Assembly (NCBI GenBank): GCA_009767595.1
Contig: VSDK01025600.1
Coordinates: 328,145-392,144, forward strand
Source of the DNA: Symbiodinium kawagutii
Lineage: Eukaryota; Sar; Dinophyceae; Suessiales; Symbiodiniaceae
DNA length: 64,000 nucleotides
Reading direction: 5' to 3'
Positions 1 through 11,800 of this stretch are shown here, one piece after another; within the stretch, counting starts at the first letter, position 1, and each line of letters begins with the position of its first letter. The notes below the pieces were generated by a model that was not told the DNA's origin, searched no databases, and saw only the letters and a list, made by a program, of their open reading frames with translations. The translations under genes were made by a program, and so were the position numbers.

Positions 1-3000
1 GCCAGCAAATGGATTTACAGCAGCAGACCGGAATTTGTTTCCATCCTGCTCGAAATACAGCAAGAGTCCTTCAGCTGCTTTGTTCAGAGACTACTTAAAC
101 AGCTGGATACTGTCTAAGACACATATGAGATTCTTGACATGAATTGAAATGAAACAAGAGGAAGGAAAATATTCAAGATTAGAAACATGCTCACATGCAA
201 CCAAGCTGCCATCGTATGATGTTCCCAGTACCAAGTCCAGATCACCGTCACCATCAAAATCTACCATTTGAGGACGCAGTGGCCTCGTATCCAGGTAACC
301 AATGTCATGGAAAGGGCTCTCAGTGCCCTGGACCTCCAAGAAGCTGGAGTTGCCACCATTTCGGACTTGACGATAGAAGCGCATTTTCACACCTAGCATG
401 GAGTTGACCCAGGCCTCGTGGATTTCCTTACTGGTCCCGTTCTGGATCATCTCCTGAGTCACTTCATTCATATACTGGTTCGACTGTGTTGTAGGGATTG
501 ACTGGTAGGCTTGAACCAAGTCCAAGTTGCCATCACCATCCAAGTCGGCAAAGGTCCAGTAAGATCTGAAATTGTCGTCAATTCCATGGAAAGGGCTGAC
601 GGGGTCTCCAACTTCCAGCATCTTGAACTTGCCGTTGTCGTTTCGAGAGTAGGCCAAGTTTGCATGAACGATATCTAAATCACCATCACCATCAAAATCC
701 ACAACGACGTTCTTTACCCGGTGCACTGGCTGCATATATACATTTGCCAAAGCTGACTCTGAGAGGTGAAGGTCAATCTTGCCAAAGGGGTTGGCTGAGC
801 CTCTCTGTTTTACCAAACCACCATTGGTCTGCTGGAAATACGCGTATGTTTCTGCATACCCGTTATCGAGGGCCAGCAGGATATCGACTGGCGGGAGCAC
901 TACATCAAGTTTGCCGTCAGAGTTCACGTCCACCAAGCTCACAGCCGTTTTCTTGCTGAGCGCATTCTTGACCAGCGTGAATGGGTTGTCTCTTCGGTGC
1001 ACCTCCACAAAAGTCTCCGAAGGGCTGTTGATGAACAGTCTCACTTTGAATTTGTCTACCAAGATCATGTCCATCTCCCCGTCTCCGTTCCAATCACCCA
1101 AAGTGGAAAGCTGGAACTTGGCTGTGTAGACGGCGTTGCCACCTGTGATCAGGTTCTTGCCCAATTGATTGAAAGGGTTGTCCGTGTCAAACAGCTGCTC
1201 AAGACTTCCATCACTCTTCCGCTCGAAGTACAAGTAACTGACTCCGCCGGGCTTGATGATCGTGATGTCAACATCACCGTCTCCATCAAAATCTGCTGCA
1301 ATGTAGTCATGCGCTTTGGGCACCCCGAGTGAGTGTGGGAGGAACGTGCCATTGGAGAACTGTTCGTACACATAGACCTGCACAGGTGCGCACCCAACGT
1401 GAAACTCGAATTTCGGGGCAGCACCCAAAACGGGGAAAGACTGGTCAAACAGTCACATTACATGTTATGGTTATGATTATGGGTGGTTGCGCTTGCGCAC
1501 AATGTTGCCTACAAGCGCAGCCCCAGAGGGTCATGGTCGATGATGTTCACTAGCGGCGCACGAAACTTGGCACACATCCTTAGCCAAGCAGATCGCTCAC
1601 TTGTCGTGCCCAAGCGTGGCACACTACACACCAAAAGGGTTTAAGGTGGAGCATTTCGCCGAAAACCTTCATTCCCGTCAGAAACATGGCTGCAGGAAAA
1701 AGTGTCCTGCAAAATGTATTTACATTTTATGGATTTTTACGGGCAATTTCCCTAGAAGCCACCCGACTGCTTGCCCAGTTTCTCTTTCTTCTAAAGTAAA
1801 CCTTTGAACTTCAACAAAGAGATGAATCGTCTTCGAAAGAAACAAAGGGGCTGCTGGTTTCCGAACTTCTGCACCTCCTCGGCAATAGTGATCTTGAGCA
1901 TGTCCAGATCGCCATCACCGTCCCAATCCAAAAATGTTGGATAACCCATCCAGCCAAAGTCGCCAAAATCCCTGAATGACTGACCTTCTTGGCGATACGG
2001 GAAAACAGATGCAGATGGCCCCCTGAAAGGATTCTCTTCTGCTTCCAGAAGCTTGAAACCTGAAGGTGTCTGAATGCAAATATTGACCTTTTCATCTTCA
2101 CTGTCAAAGCCCACGATGTCCTTCTTCCCGTCTCCATCAAAGTCAACAAAACTGAAATGCCTGTTCCAGAGGATAGGGCAAGAAATATTTGGCGGGCCAC
2201 TCAGTTCAATGACTGTGTCATCCGCTTGGTGTTCAAAATAGCGCGACTTGATTTCTTCACCATCGTCTCCGGTCATCCCATCACTAACCAAAGCCAAATC
2301 CAAGTCTCCGTCCAGGTCCCAGTCAGCAAGAACTGGATGATGGTAGTTGATCAGCTTGGAGGGGTGGTTGACATCGAGGATGCTCATGTCCACGGTGGCA
2401 CCAAGGTCAATCGCATCAAGAGGAATGGAATCTGAGGCTGATGCCCTTGGCAATTCCAACCCTGTGGGTGTGCGCTCAAAGACTTTCAATGGCGAATAAG
2501 ATCCCCCGATGACTGCATCTTTGTCTCCATCCTTGTCCACGTCCACAAAAGAAAGTCCAGAGCCTTTGAAGTTCATGCAGAGAAAATTCAAAAGCACCCA
2601 ATCCCATGTGGTTTGCGCACTTGCAGTTCCATCAGCAAGTTGCAAATGAACCTCTATACTGCAGGATGATTTCCACTGACCTATACTTCTCTTCAAGACT
2701 TTGGCCATGAGTATCAAGTCCATGCGTCCATCTCCGTCCCAATCTTCCATCAAAGGTCTCATGGCATGGGTTTTTTCAATCACGGATTGAAATGGACTGG
2801 TCGAGTTGTCCACAAGCATCAGCTTGCTGTTCGATTCCTCAAAATGCCGCATTGGCACAGATTCTGCAGAGCCAGAAGAAACCAGCACATCCCGGTTCCC
2901 ATCACCATCCCAATCAGCCACAGCAAGATCAGTACACTGACCCTTTTCTGTAAAAATGTGTTCGAAAGGGCTGTCTGCTTTCTCAAGACGGCCGCTGCGC

Positions 3001-3518
3001 TGCCTCTCATAGTACTTGATTCCGTCCTGTAACTAACAGTGCTGAGAACCCTTTGCGGAACAGACTTGCATTTGAAGTTATTGTGATCAAATTTACACAC
3101 AACTCATATGGGAAAACCCTTTGGACTGCTCCTCCGTCCCGACTATCAAGTCAAGCTGTCCATCCTTGTTCCAGTCTACCACTGCTGGCCGGCAATAGGA
3201 ACTGGAGATGCCTTTGAAAGGACCGTCCTCGATCTTCACAAAGGTATTGCTGGATTTGAACTCGTAAAGCAAAAGTTCATCCACGCCCCTCAAGATCACG
3301 TCCAAATCTCCGTCATTGTCCCAATCCACAACGATTGGTTCGTCCTGATGTCCGGTCTCAATGTCCTGAAAAACGAGGAACGGATTGGCATCTGAGGCTG
3401 CTCGCACAAAATGCCTTGTCTGCCCACGGCAGCCGGTGCGGTTGCTGGTCTCGCACCACCAGCTTTGCACTGGCAACGGTAAGAGGAGAAGGCCAACCAA
3501 AAGGCCAAAGCACTTCAT
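1..3518 (-). CDS. Receptor-like FG-GAP repeat protein, copy A (5' part only)
   Basis: This is the N-terminal part of the first of three tandem paralogues; the gene runs off the window at position 1. Exons read 3518-3132, 3026-1875, 1377-210 and 68-1 (continuing). The start gives a clear signal peptide (MKCFGLLVGLLLLPLPVQS) followed by a Cys-bearing segment. Exons 1-3 then carry 14 FG-GAP/VCBS repeats with DxDxDG calcium-binding loops such as DWDNDGDLDV and DFDGDGDLDL. Exon lengths (387, 1152, 1168) keep phases 0, 0 and 1, as in copies B and C, and no stop interrupts them. Intron 1 has a GA donor (GAG|GAGCAG), intron 2 a GT donor (GAG|GTGCAG) and intron 3 a GC donor (GATG|GCAGC). By family knowledge FG-GAP repeats form integrin-alpha-like beta-propellers that bind ligands outside the cell. 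The ligand is unknown. The 15th repeat, the Cys-rich part, the membrane span and the tail lie outside the window. Confidence 0.88.
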
Positions 3519-6067
3519 GGCGAGGCGGGCTCTCTAGGTGGGCTCTCTGGGTCAGGTTTGAAGCCTCAAAAACTACAAACGACTGGATAATTCGGGAAAC
3601 GAGTCGTTGAACGAGGTTGCGTTCCACTGCCGCAGCCTCTTCTGAGTGTGTGCGTGTGTAATTAGGAAAGGGGCCTGAAGATGGATTCCAAACCTCAACG
3701 CTTCCAAGTTTTGCGCAAAGATCAAAGCACAGTTTGTGAGAGCTTTTTCTGTCTTGCAAACTTGCAGTCTAGTCTATGCAATTCCATGCAACTAATTCTT
3801 CTTCTTCGACATGTCCAGATTCTGGGAAATGACCGTCAATCTATGTATAAACACAGCAACACCGTGCATATCAGCTCTTGACATGCGCAGTTCCTTGACT
3901 GATGGTGTCTCTGACGGTCACTCGAATCTCTGATTCCGTCACTGTCGTAGAAGCCACTCTCGGTCTTGCGAAGCCAACCAACTTCCTGCAGTGCGAGCCT
4001 GGAGAGCGTGAACCCAACCAGCTGAATGATAGGACTTGGCTGCACCGTTCCACCCGCTCTAGAGATTTTGAGTCATTGCCCAGAGGGCGCCATTGCCTAT
4101 ACTACAGGTCATCCAAGTCAGTCATGGTGCGACATCACCAAGAGTGGCGCACCTTGAAACAGCTGCCTTTTTTTGAAGGATTGTTTTTCGCATCTCGACT
4201 CTCCATTGGATGCTTAAGCCCGACATGAGACTTGGAATCACCAGGACCCAGATCTCTGTGCCCAAGACCCTCCAGCAACGCCATGTTTTCGATTCGCACC
4301 AGGGGTCTTTGGTTTATAACTCACATACATACGTTCATACATACGTCATTGCTCTCGCAAATTCAATGGACAGGTGTTGAACTCTACAGTATCAGTGTAT
4401 GCATCTAATGATGCGTTGGTGTGCGGATTTCCATGAGTGGTACACCTTCAAAGTTGACAACTTCACGCTGCCAAGCATCCCAGTCAGGGATATGTCTGTG
4501 CTGTGCATAGATCTGTTGTGGAATGTCGCACCAGCCCACTGGAAGGACTAGGTCGGTTGGTATCCTAGCTATCTGAAGTGGGATGTAAGGCCGCACTGGC
4601 ACAGGTCTAGTTCACACCCTGAAGCCATATCTCAGATGAGCCATCAAATTCTGAAGATGGAGCGCATGTTTGGATATTCATCCTGCTTGATGAATATCCT
4701 CTGGTAGATGCTCGCCTGGTACATGTGATAGAACCTCCACCACGTCAAGATCATGACAAAAACATTTGCCCATTTTCAAAGATGATTACCTCATAGATGC
4801 GAAGCTGTGGTACAAGGTTCGGTTGGGCAGCTCAATGACCATATATACAGTCTGGCTACAAGCAACGGCAACCAGGAAACACAATCACCCCACTACTGAC
4901 CATCAGTTCAATATGACAGTTGTATACAGTTGTGCAACCAATATTTCGGGAGAACCACCATGGCATGACCGTTTTATAACCAACTCACTACCCTGGTAAA
5001 TCAAGCAACTTCCAATCGCTCACACCTGGTTACATCTGCACTTCCGCCCTTGCGAACACTCATCGGCTATGGCCTAACCGCTGTCACGGCGCCTGGATAC
5101 TTCGGTAGCGGCGCTCAGCCGGAGCCATGGGGGCATGGCGGCCCATCCCAAGGTGAAGGTTGCGGCCAAGTTTTTCTCCTAAATGCTGTGGCATGCTGCG
5201 CTTAGTCAAGGGCAAACTACTGCAACAAAAGCCATGAGTTCCTACGCTGCAACTGGCCGAAGAAGGGTTCGTTTCCACGAGTTTCACCTGAAAATGGCAA
5301 GATGTCTTGACATGCCTTGACCCAAGGAGACGCGCAAGATGCAAGTGAGACGAACAACATGTGTTTTGCACACTCGTCTATCAAAATCATTCTTTCATAC
5401 AGGGTGTTGGTTCAACAGTGATTTTTCAACTGAGGGTACTGTTAAGGGATTCCCAGGTGCGTTCAAGGGATTGAGTAGCATTCCCAAGGAGACCTTGCAA
5501 GAACTTGGAAACCGAGTAAAATCCATGAAACCCCCAAATGAGCCAAAAGTCATCAAAAGTCTTCCCTCCATATTCCACAGGTTGGGCAGGTCGAAGCTTG
5601 AAAATGATGCTGGCAGCCACTATTGGCTTGAGAGAAAAGAACCCCTCCTGAAGCAACACTTAGTGTGATTCCGAAACCATACTTTGTCCAGTTTTGGCGC
5701 TATGATTTGCAGCTCCTGCCGGTTGCCGTTTGCAGCCTCTCTAGCATTCTGTAGCAATGGAACCTGCCTGGACAATTGCAGACATGGAGCAATCCATGTT
5801 TTGCCCCAGGCCGAAGCATTAATAAAATTATATAGAACATACTGGAACAGTATCGCGGCATGGCGCTTCTCGGAACTTGCCATGGCCGACTAGGCATCAG
5901 CCTTGCGGCTTGCACAGCTGCGCCGCAGCTTCCGAGCTGTGGCGTTGAATAAAACAAACAATTCTACCAACACACTCTGATGGTGTGAAGGGGCCGCATG
6001 AGCCCTCAACTAGTCACGAAGTCTGCTGCGATTGAAGGATTGAGACGCCATCCAAGGAGTCTTGAAG
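3519..6067. other. Gene A 5' flank and spacer
   Basis: No gene supported. About 3.52-4.23 kb matches the 5' flanks of B (15.84-16.5 kb) and C (36.1-36.6 kb), including the shared block near CCTTGACYGATGGTGT and TCCTTCAGCTGTCGTAGAAG. It therefore probably contains the duplicated promoter, though no TATA-like or other known element stands out. Near 5.88-6.0 kb a block (CTAGGCATCAGCC, AATTCTACCAACACACTCTG) is shared with 18.15-18.24 kb and would be the 3' flank of the small gene. Confidence 0.5.
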
Positions 6068-6610
6068 TCACTGAAGATTGCACCAGGGCCAGCGCTTGAA
6101 GCGCTTGGAAGATTTGGTTGAAGACATGTCCTCAAGGTCCCGAGTAGAGAGAAGTTGTGAAGCAGTCTCTGAGACAGCGATGCTTTGCGTCGTCCCTTCA
6201 CTTTGCTCCTTGCTTGACTTACTTGGCTCCCCAGTCCCAGCTGTGCTTTGATCCTTTTGCTCCAGGAAGGCAATGACTTCGCACCAAAGCGCTCTCTCCA
6301 CAGTTTCGTTCACATATCCGAAGGACTGATGTTTTTCTTGGATGTGCTTTTTGATGGCGATTGCGTCCGCTTCCACGGAAGCCTTTGCCTACACCCAAAG
6401 ATTTCAAAGCAGAAGCCGCAATGAATGTGGAGAAAAAATATCAAAGGAACGTGGTTCCAAAAGTGTTTCAATTCTTTCTTATTTTTTATGCTGCAAAGTC
6501 CCGAGCCTTCTCAGCATCAACACGGCATTGCTCAGTCAAGTCCTTCAAAGATTAGACGGACCAGAATTGGGTGCAACATGGTGTAAAAAGTCTTGTCCAA
6601 CGGGAACGGG
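6068..6610 (-). CDS. Small helical protein of unknown family, copy next to gene A (probably damaged)
   Basis: The last exon (6388-6068) encodes 106 residues with a core (KKHIQEKHQSFGYVNETVER, then ALWCEVIAFL) nearly identical to the copy at 18.3 kb, followed by a Ser/Thr/Glu-rich tail. The exon before it ends at 6492 (TEQCRVDAEKARDFA) and joins through a GC-AG intron (GCA|GCATAA...TGTAG|GCA). Upstream, the segment beginning VPFPLDK (about 6610) is conserved. However, relative to the other copy it carries an indel that throws it out of frame with DLTEQC and leaves a TAA in the downstream frame. The gene could be saved only if an acceptor at TTGAAG|GAC is used. I recognise no family. It lies about 2.5 kb upstream of gene A on the same strand, as its sister lies upstream of B. 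Confidence 0.45.
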
Positions 6611-8818
6611 ACTTGAGGGCCCAGGGTGGTGGACGAAAGCTAAATCAAGCCGCCTTGTGCCGGTCATGAGCAGTAAGGGGGAGGGTGTGAAGGAAACTGT
6701 GCACATGCAATGGGTCGAAGCTAAGAACGCCTAAGTACAAATTTGGTATTTGAGCGTCGCTCAACTGAAATGCAGAACCCACAAGTACAGTACCGTGTCT
6801 CTGCTGGCTGACTGGTTGACGTTGGATCTGCTGATCATGACGGGTCAAATCTTTAACATTAGTGTTAAACGGATGCAACAACGGCATAGTAAAACCGATG
6901 CGAGCCACGCAACATGCTCAGGATGAAAATGCCTCAGATATCCTCAGATAAATTCTTGTATTGTATTGATTGGCAAAGTAACTGTATGTATAGCAGCTGT
7001 TCTACAGGAACGCAGGGCCAAAATCCTACCATCAGGGACCTGGGCGGAGTTGAGCCCAAGGGGGCTTCACGCACGAGTTCCCGGTCCTGCCCTCAGACCC
7101 CCTAAAGCTTAAGCACAAACAAACTCCAGCTAGCTACCGCTAGCTTTCGTGACAAGAAACATGTTCAACCAATGCTTTAACTTGACCATGCTAGATCATT
7201 CGGTGAGACCAAGCAAAACGAGAGTGACAAACCAGAGCTCGAGAACCTGTGGTTACTGTACCTGCGATTTGACAGTTGCCGCACTGCTCAATTCATACAA
7301 CATGACACAAGGCTAAACAAGGATTCAATACGTCTTGTGGCGTTCGCGAACTTTCCTCCTTCGAATTCATTGTTCATTTTCTGGGACCACTTCTGGGGAT
7401 CATCAATCTGCCTCTTGTTGAAGGTTTCACATGATATTGATTGACTACATATCACACTCAAACAAATATTGGTCTGTGGAACTTGAATATTTTCTAAAGC
7501 CAGTTGGAAGCCACCTGGGTGAGAGCACAGCGGTATGGGGGTGTGGTGTGTGGGCCGGTTGAGGTTCGGGTGGACAGCGAGATGGGGTTTGGTTTGGGCA
7601 CCCGAATCTGCACATGACCTGCGTGTGAGCTTTGAGAGACCACGAAAGCTGGGCGTAACAGAAAGAATGGGAAGCGGCAGCTGCCGAATGTGGACAGACA
7701 TGTCTTGGGTGTTGTTGCTTTTCGGGTGAGGAGACCTGTCGCGAAAGATGAGGGGGCAGTTGAGTTTTCAACTATGAAGTATGGATAGCCTTCAGGAGGG
7801 ATGAGTCCATTTCATGAAACGTGTTGGGCGAGGAGCATTCACCAAAACGTTGCATCCAATCGGCATGCAGTATCTGGCCTTGTGGCTGGGCAGCAATTCC
7901 ATGCAAAAGGAACATGTTGAAGAACAAAATGTTCCTTCAGAGCTAACACTCCCGCCCTTGCTCCCAAAAAGATGCAAAAGGTAGGCAACCGGGTGCTGCC
8001 AAATCTGCCGAGGAAACCCACAGCCACAATTCCATTCTTCCAAGAATGAACTCGTACCAAGCAATCACGCCCGACAGAATAGAAGGCCCGCAGAGAAGTG
8101 AAAACAACGTTCTTTTCAGAGATGTTTTCGTCTATCGCCCATGCAAACGAGCCATTGATCCGCTGCGATTCTATGCTTCCAAGAACCAACTCGCACCAGG
8201 CATGCATCATTATATTGCTCATGTCAGACCAAATAGAAAGCCTGCAGAGAAGTGAAAACAAGGATTGTACGTCAGTTGTTTTGCTTATCGCCTGTGCGAC
8301 TCAGCTCTTGCTTTTCAGCTTTGCCGAAGGAAAGAGGATGTCCTGAAGGAATCCAAGGGAGAGAAAGGGAAGGAGAGAAGGTGAAAAGCTGCGGAATACA
8401 AAAGGACAAAAACAGAGACGGTGACGACGGTGACAGAGGAAACGCAAGCTCCACAGAATATGAACAGGTCATGTTTCAGAGGGAGACGAACAGGATGGGG
8501 CAGAAGAGAGCCCATGGCTGCTGGAGAGTCACTCTTGATTGAAACAGAGTAGGAGGAAATTGGGCGTACACCTTCGATGATTGATTGGATCAAAATTGCT
8601 GCGATGAGACAAGCTGACTGTGAACACGTGAAACAAGCAAGCAAAGATAAGTTGAACCCTCCAGAAAGAAGCCAGGCCCTATGATCTACAATATCTTCAT
8701 TTACTGTAATTCCAGGCAACTTTTCTTAGAGTACTGCTCCAGGGGGATTGGTCGGCAGCAGCGTTAAACTGCACAGTATGTAGTGTTGGGAATGCAATGG
8801 AATTCATGCATCAAGCAG
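6611..8818. other. Spacer between gene B and the small gene
   Basis: No gene supported. 7.4-8.4 kb aligns with 19.4-20.15 kb and 8.47-8.82 kb with 24.6-24.89 kb. The two copies differ by many out-of-frame indels, so open frames here (for example 7288-7701 and 7839-8261, minus) look non-coding. One short stretch, HPVAYLL at about 7.97-8.0 kb against YPVAYLL at about 20.07 kb, stays similar in translation and could be a small exon; I would not call it. Confidence 0.45.
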
Positions 8819-11800
8819 TCACAGTGAAAATCTACAAGCATACGTTGCCCGTGCCGCTTCACAAGTGGATAAGTCGGTTTCGCCAGAAAAAGCATTCGAA
8901 TTTAATGAATGAAGTCTGTCCTTCAGATACTCGATGGCGTCCACTTCCAGCTCGGGGAGGATCACTGTCGTTGGAATGCTCCTCGCATGTGGGGAGCTCG
9001 CAACTTAAACACTACAAGCGGCTGATAACTTCACACAAGAACATTTCAGGCGCTGGTAGAAAGCAAGACCGGAAGAAACCTCAAGAGCAAAGCGACTAGG
9101 CTTCGATTTGTTCATCTTTGTCAAATTTATTACTCTCCTGAAAGACACGTGCGCTGAACACCCTGCCTCTGACACGCAACGAAAACTTCGAAAATGCACC
9201 AAATTCGGGTGGTGTATGAGCTTGAGCGCATTTTGTCCAAGCACATGAGCATCTTGCCAATACCAGACAACTGGTCGCCAAAGACGGTGAAGAGGTCGCC
9301 AGGCTCTTCGACTTGACCAGCCTCCAACATCCTGAACTGATTGTTGACGAAGACGCACCACCAAATGTAGACTCCCTGACCATTTCCACTCTCGCCAGCG
9401 CTGGACACCATCTTGTGTCTTTCCCACCATCTTGACAAGGCCTGCAGGAATTACAAAGTTTCAAAGGCAACTACGGTACATAGTACCTTATCGAATTTGT
9501 AGCTCCTTTACCTACGGATTAGATCCATTTAAATCCTATATTGATCCTACTGCCTGTGTCAAGTGCAAGTCATCCAGCCCCGCCTTGAACACGGTCGTGA
9601 AGTGATAGCCCCAAACCCACGAAAGGAACCAGGTCGCCGTTCCACTGTTGGATTCTGCTTGGAGCGCATCGACAATGCTGCAGTCCATGAGCCCATCACG
9701 AGGGCAACGTTGGTTCTTGCCTAGAGCCAACGGACCATAGGCCAACAGTCCAGCAACCTGATGAAAATTCGGATCCTCTGGATAGACACAAGGCGGCAAA
9801 GCATTCCAAGCAGCCAAGGGATCGACCTGGGGGTTGCAATTGCGTGTCTTCACGAAGAAACCACTCTTGGTCACTGGCCCCCACTCGTCCAGGCGCCATT
9901 CTGCTTCATCCGCCTTTGCCTTGTACACATCCTGCAAGTGCTCGAACACGTATTGCAAAGAAATCCCGAGCTGGAAGGATGTCTTCTTGACTTGAAGTTT
10001 TCGATCTTCAACAACGGTGGCAGCTGTGTGTTTCCACAGCCCGTACTTGAGAAAGGTGCTCTGCGTTGCGTGCAATTCTTGCCAATTCTTGGCTGCGACC
10101 ATACTGTTCAGCCGCCGTTTCAGGCAGTGAAGGCGCAGTCGCCCAAAGATTGCCGAGACCAAAAGCATTGAGAGCAGAAATGCAAGTGCAAAGAGCACTG
10201 TGTAGAGAACTGTGCACTGGTTGTCCTCATTCAAAATCATGTACGGAAAAGTGCATGGCCTGCAAGCTTCATCGCCTTCCGATGCATAATTCTGACCAGT
10301 GCATCTTCTGCAGCCGCTCTTGCTCGAATCCTCTGGAACCCAGCCTGCTTGACACTGGGTGCACTCACCATCACGAGACCTGGCGCATAAATCTGAGCTT
10401 CAGATTTAATGATTTCCCCGCTTCATATTGTTTTGCTTGTTCTGAGAGAGTTCATTTGAAACAAAACCATTGAGAATTAGTATAGTACTCAAATGCCACA
10501 GCGACACAAATTCCAAAGAATCTTCAGCATCCATTTGTGCAATATCAAAACATATCCCAAGTCTCCCAATTGCAACTTCACCCAACTCCATGCAGGCCTT
10601 GAAACAGCACCAGGTGGACACTTGACACAAATACTCTTGTCCTCGTTGGGCGCAGTGCCTGCTAGGCATGGGGTGCAACTGGCCCTACCTGCAGCTGCCA
10701 CGTAGCCAACATCGCAAGGGCCGCACTCACTTCGATTCTTGGCCGATGGGAAGGTGCCTGCTTCACATGGGACACAGCGGATTCCAGCCTCCGGTTTGTG
10801 ACCAGCAGGGCAGAATTCACAGTCGGTGTTGCCCGAGAAGTTCTTGAAGCGACCAGACTGGCAAGGCACGCACACCTCCCACAGGGGATACTTTCTGCTG
10901 ACCATATCCACGGGCGCATCGAGATCCAAGCGTTTTCCCGGAGGACATGCTCCTTCTTGGCATCCAGATCCATTAAAAGGCTCAGAGCATGTGCACTTCC
11001 CAGTGCCGGTGGCTTCCGTCACCTTGAAACCCGAGTGGTTGGAGGCTATCCGGCTGGCTCTAGCATCAGCATCATCATAACACTTACCTGTCAAAGGTTT
11101 GAGTCAGAAGAGATCATGCTAGAAACATCTCGGCTTATGCGCAACCCGAAAGACTTCAAGATATAATTGTGGGAAGTCACAACCAACTGGGGAAAAAGAA
11201 CAAAGGGAACATATAGCTGTGGCAACCGTAGCATTTTACATGCGACACGTTGACCTGGATGTCGAACAAAGGAGTTGCATGGATTTGCCATTCTCAGTCC
11301 TGCCTCGGCGATTGCAAGTACTTGACATGTCGCCATAACCTGGACATGGAGAACACCCACCGCCTTGCTTCCGGACATGAAAATCTCCACAGAGGCTGCA
11401 GTCTTCCCCCTTTGAATCGGGAAAGCACTTGCACTGACCCAACTGCTGGTCACAGGTGCCGGAGCGACAATACGGAGACGAAGGCATGCACACACCTCTT
11501 TGGAAGAATTGCACATTGTCTGTCCCGGTGACGACCAGATCTAAGGAACCGTCACCATCCCAATCAACAATGTAAGGTTGCACAGGCCATGACTCCTCAC
11601 CAGGGGCTTGGTAAAGGGAAAGACCAGCAAATGGGTTTGCAGCAGCAGGCCGGAATTTGCCTCCATCCTGCTCGAAGTACAGGAGGTTTCCTTCAGCAGC
11701 TTTGTTCAGAGGCATTTCAACAGCTGGATGCCGTCTAAGACAAATGCGAAACTCTTGAATATGAAACAAAAGGAAGGAAAATTACAACAATGTTCACGTG

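Noticed and set aside
195..407. Plus-strand frames repeated opposite the FG-GAP exons (also 660-959, 11798-12007, 30375-30587)
   Set aside because: They are antisense shadows: the DxDxDG codons read backwards give HHHHQN-like words. Their conservation follows from the minus-strand exons.
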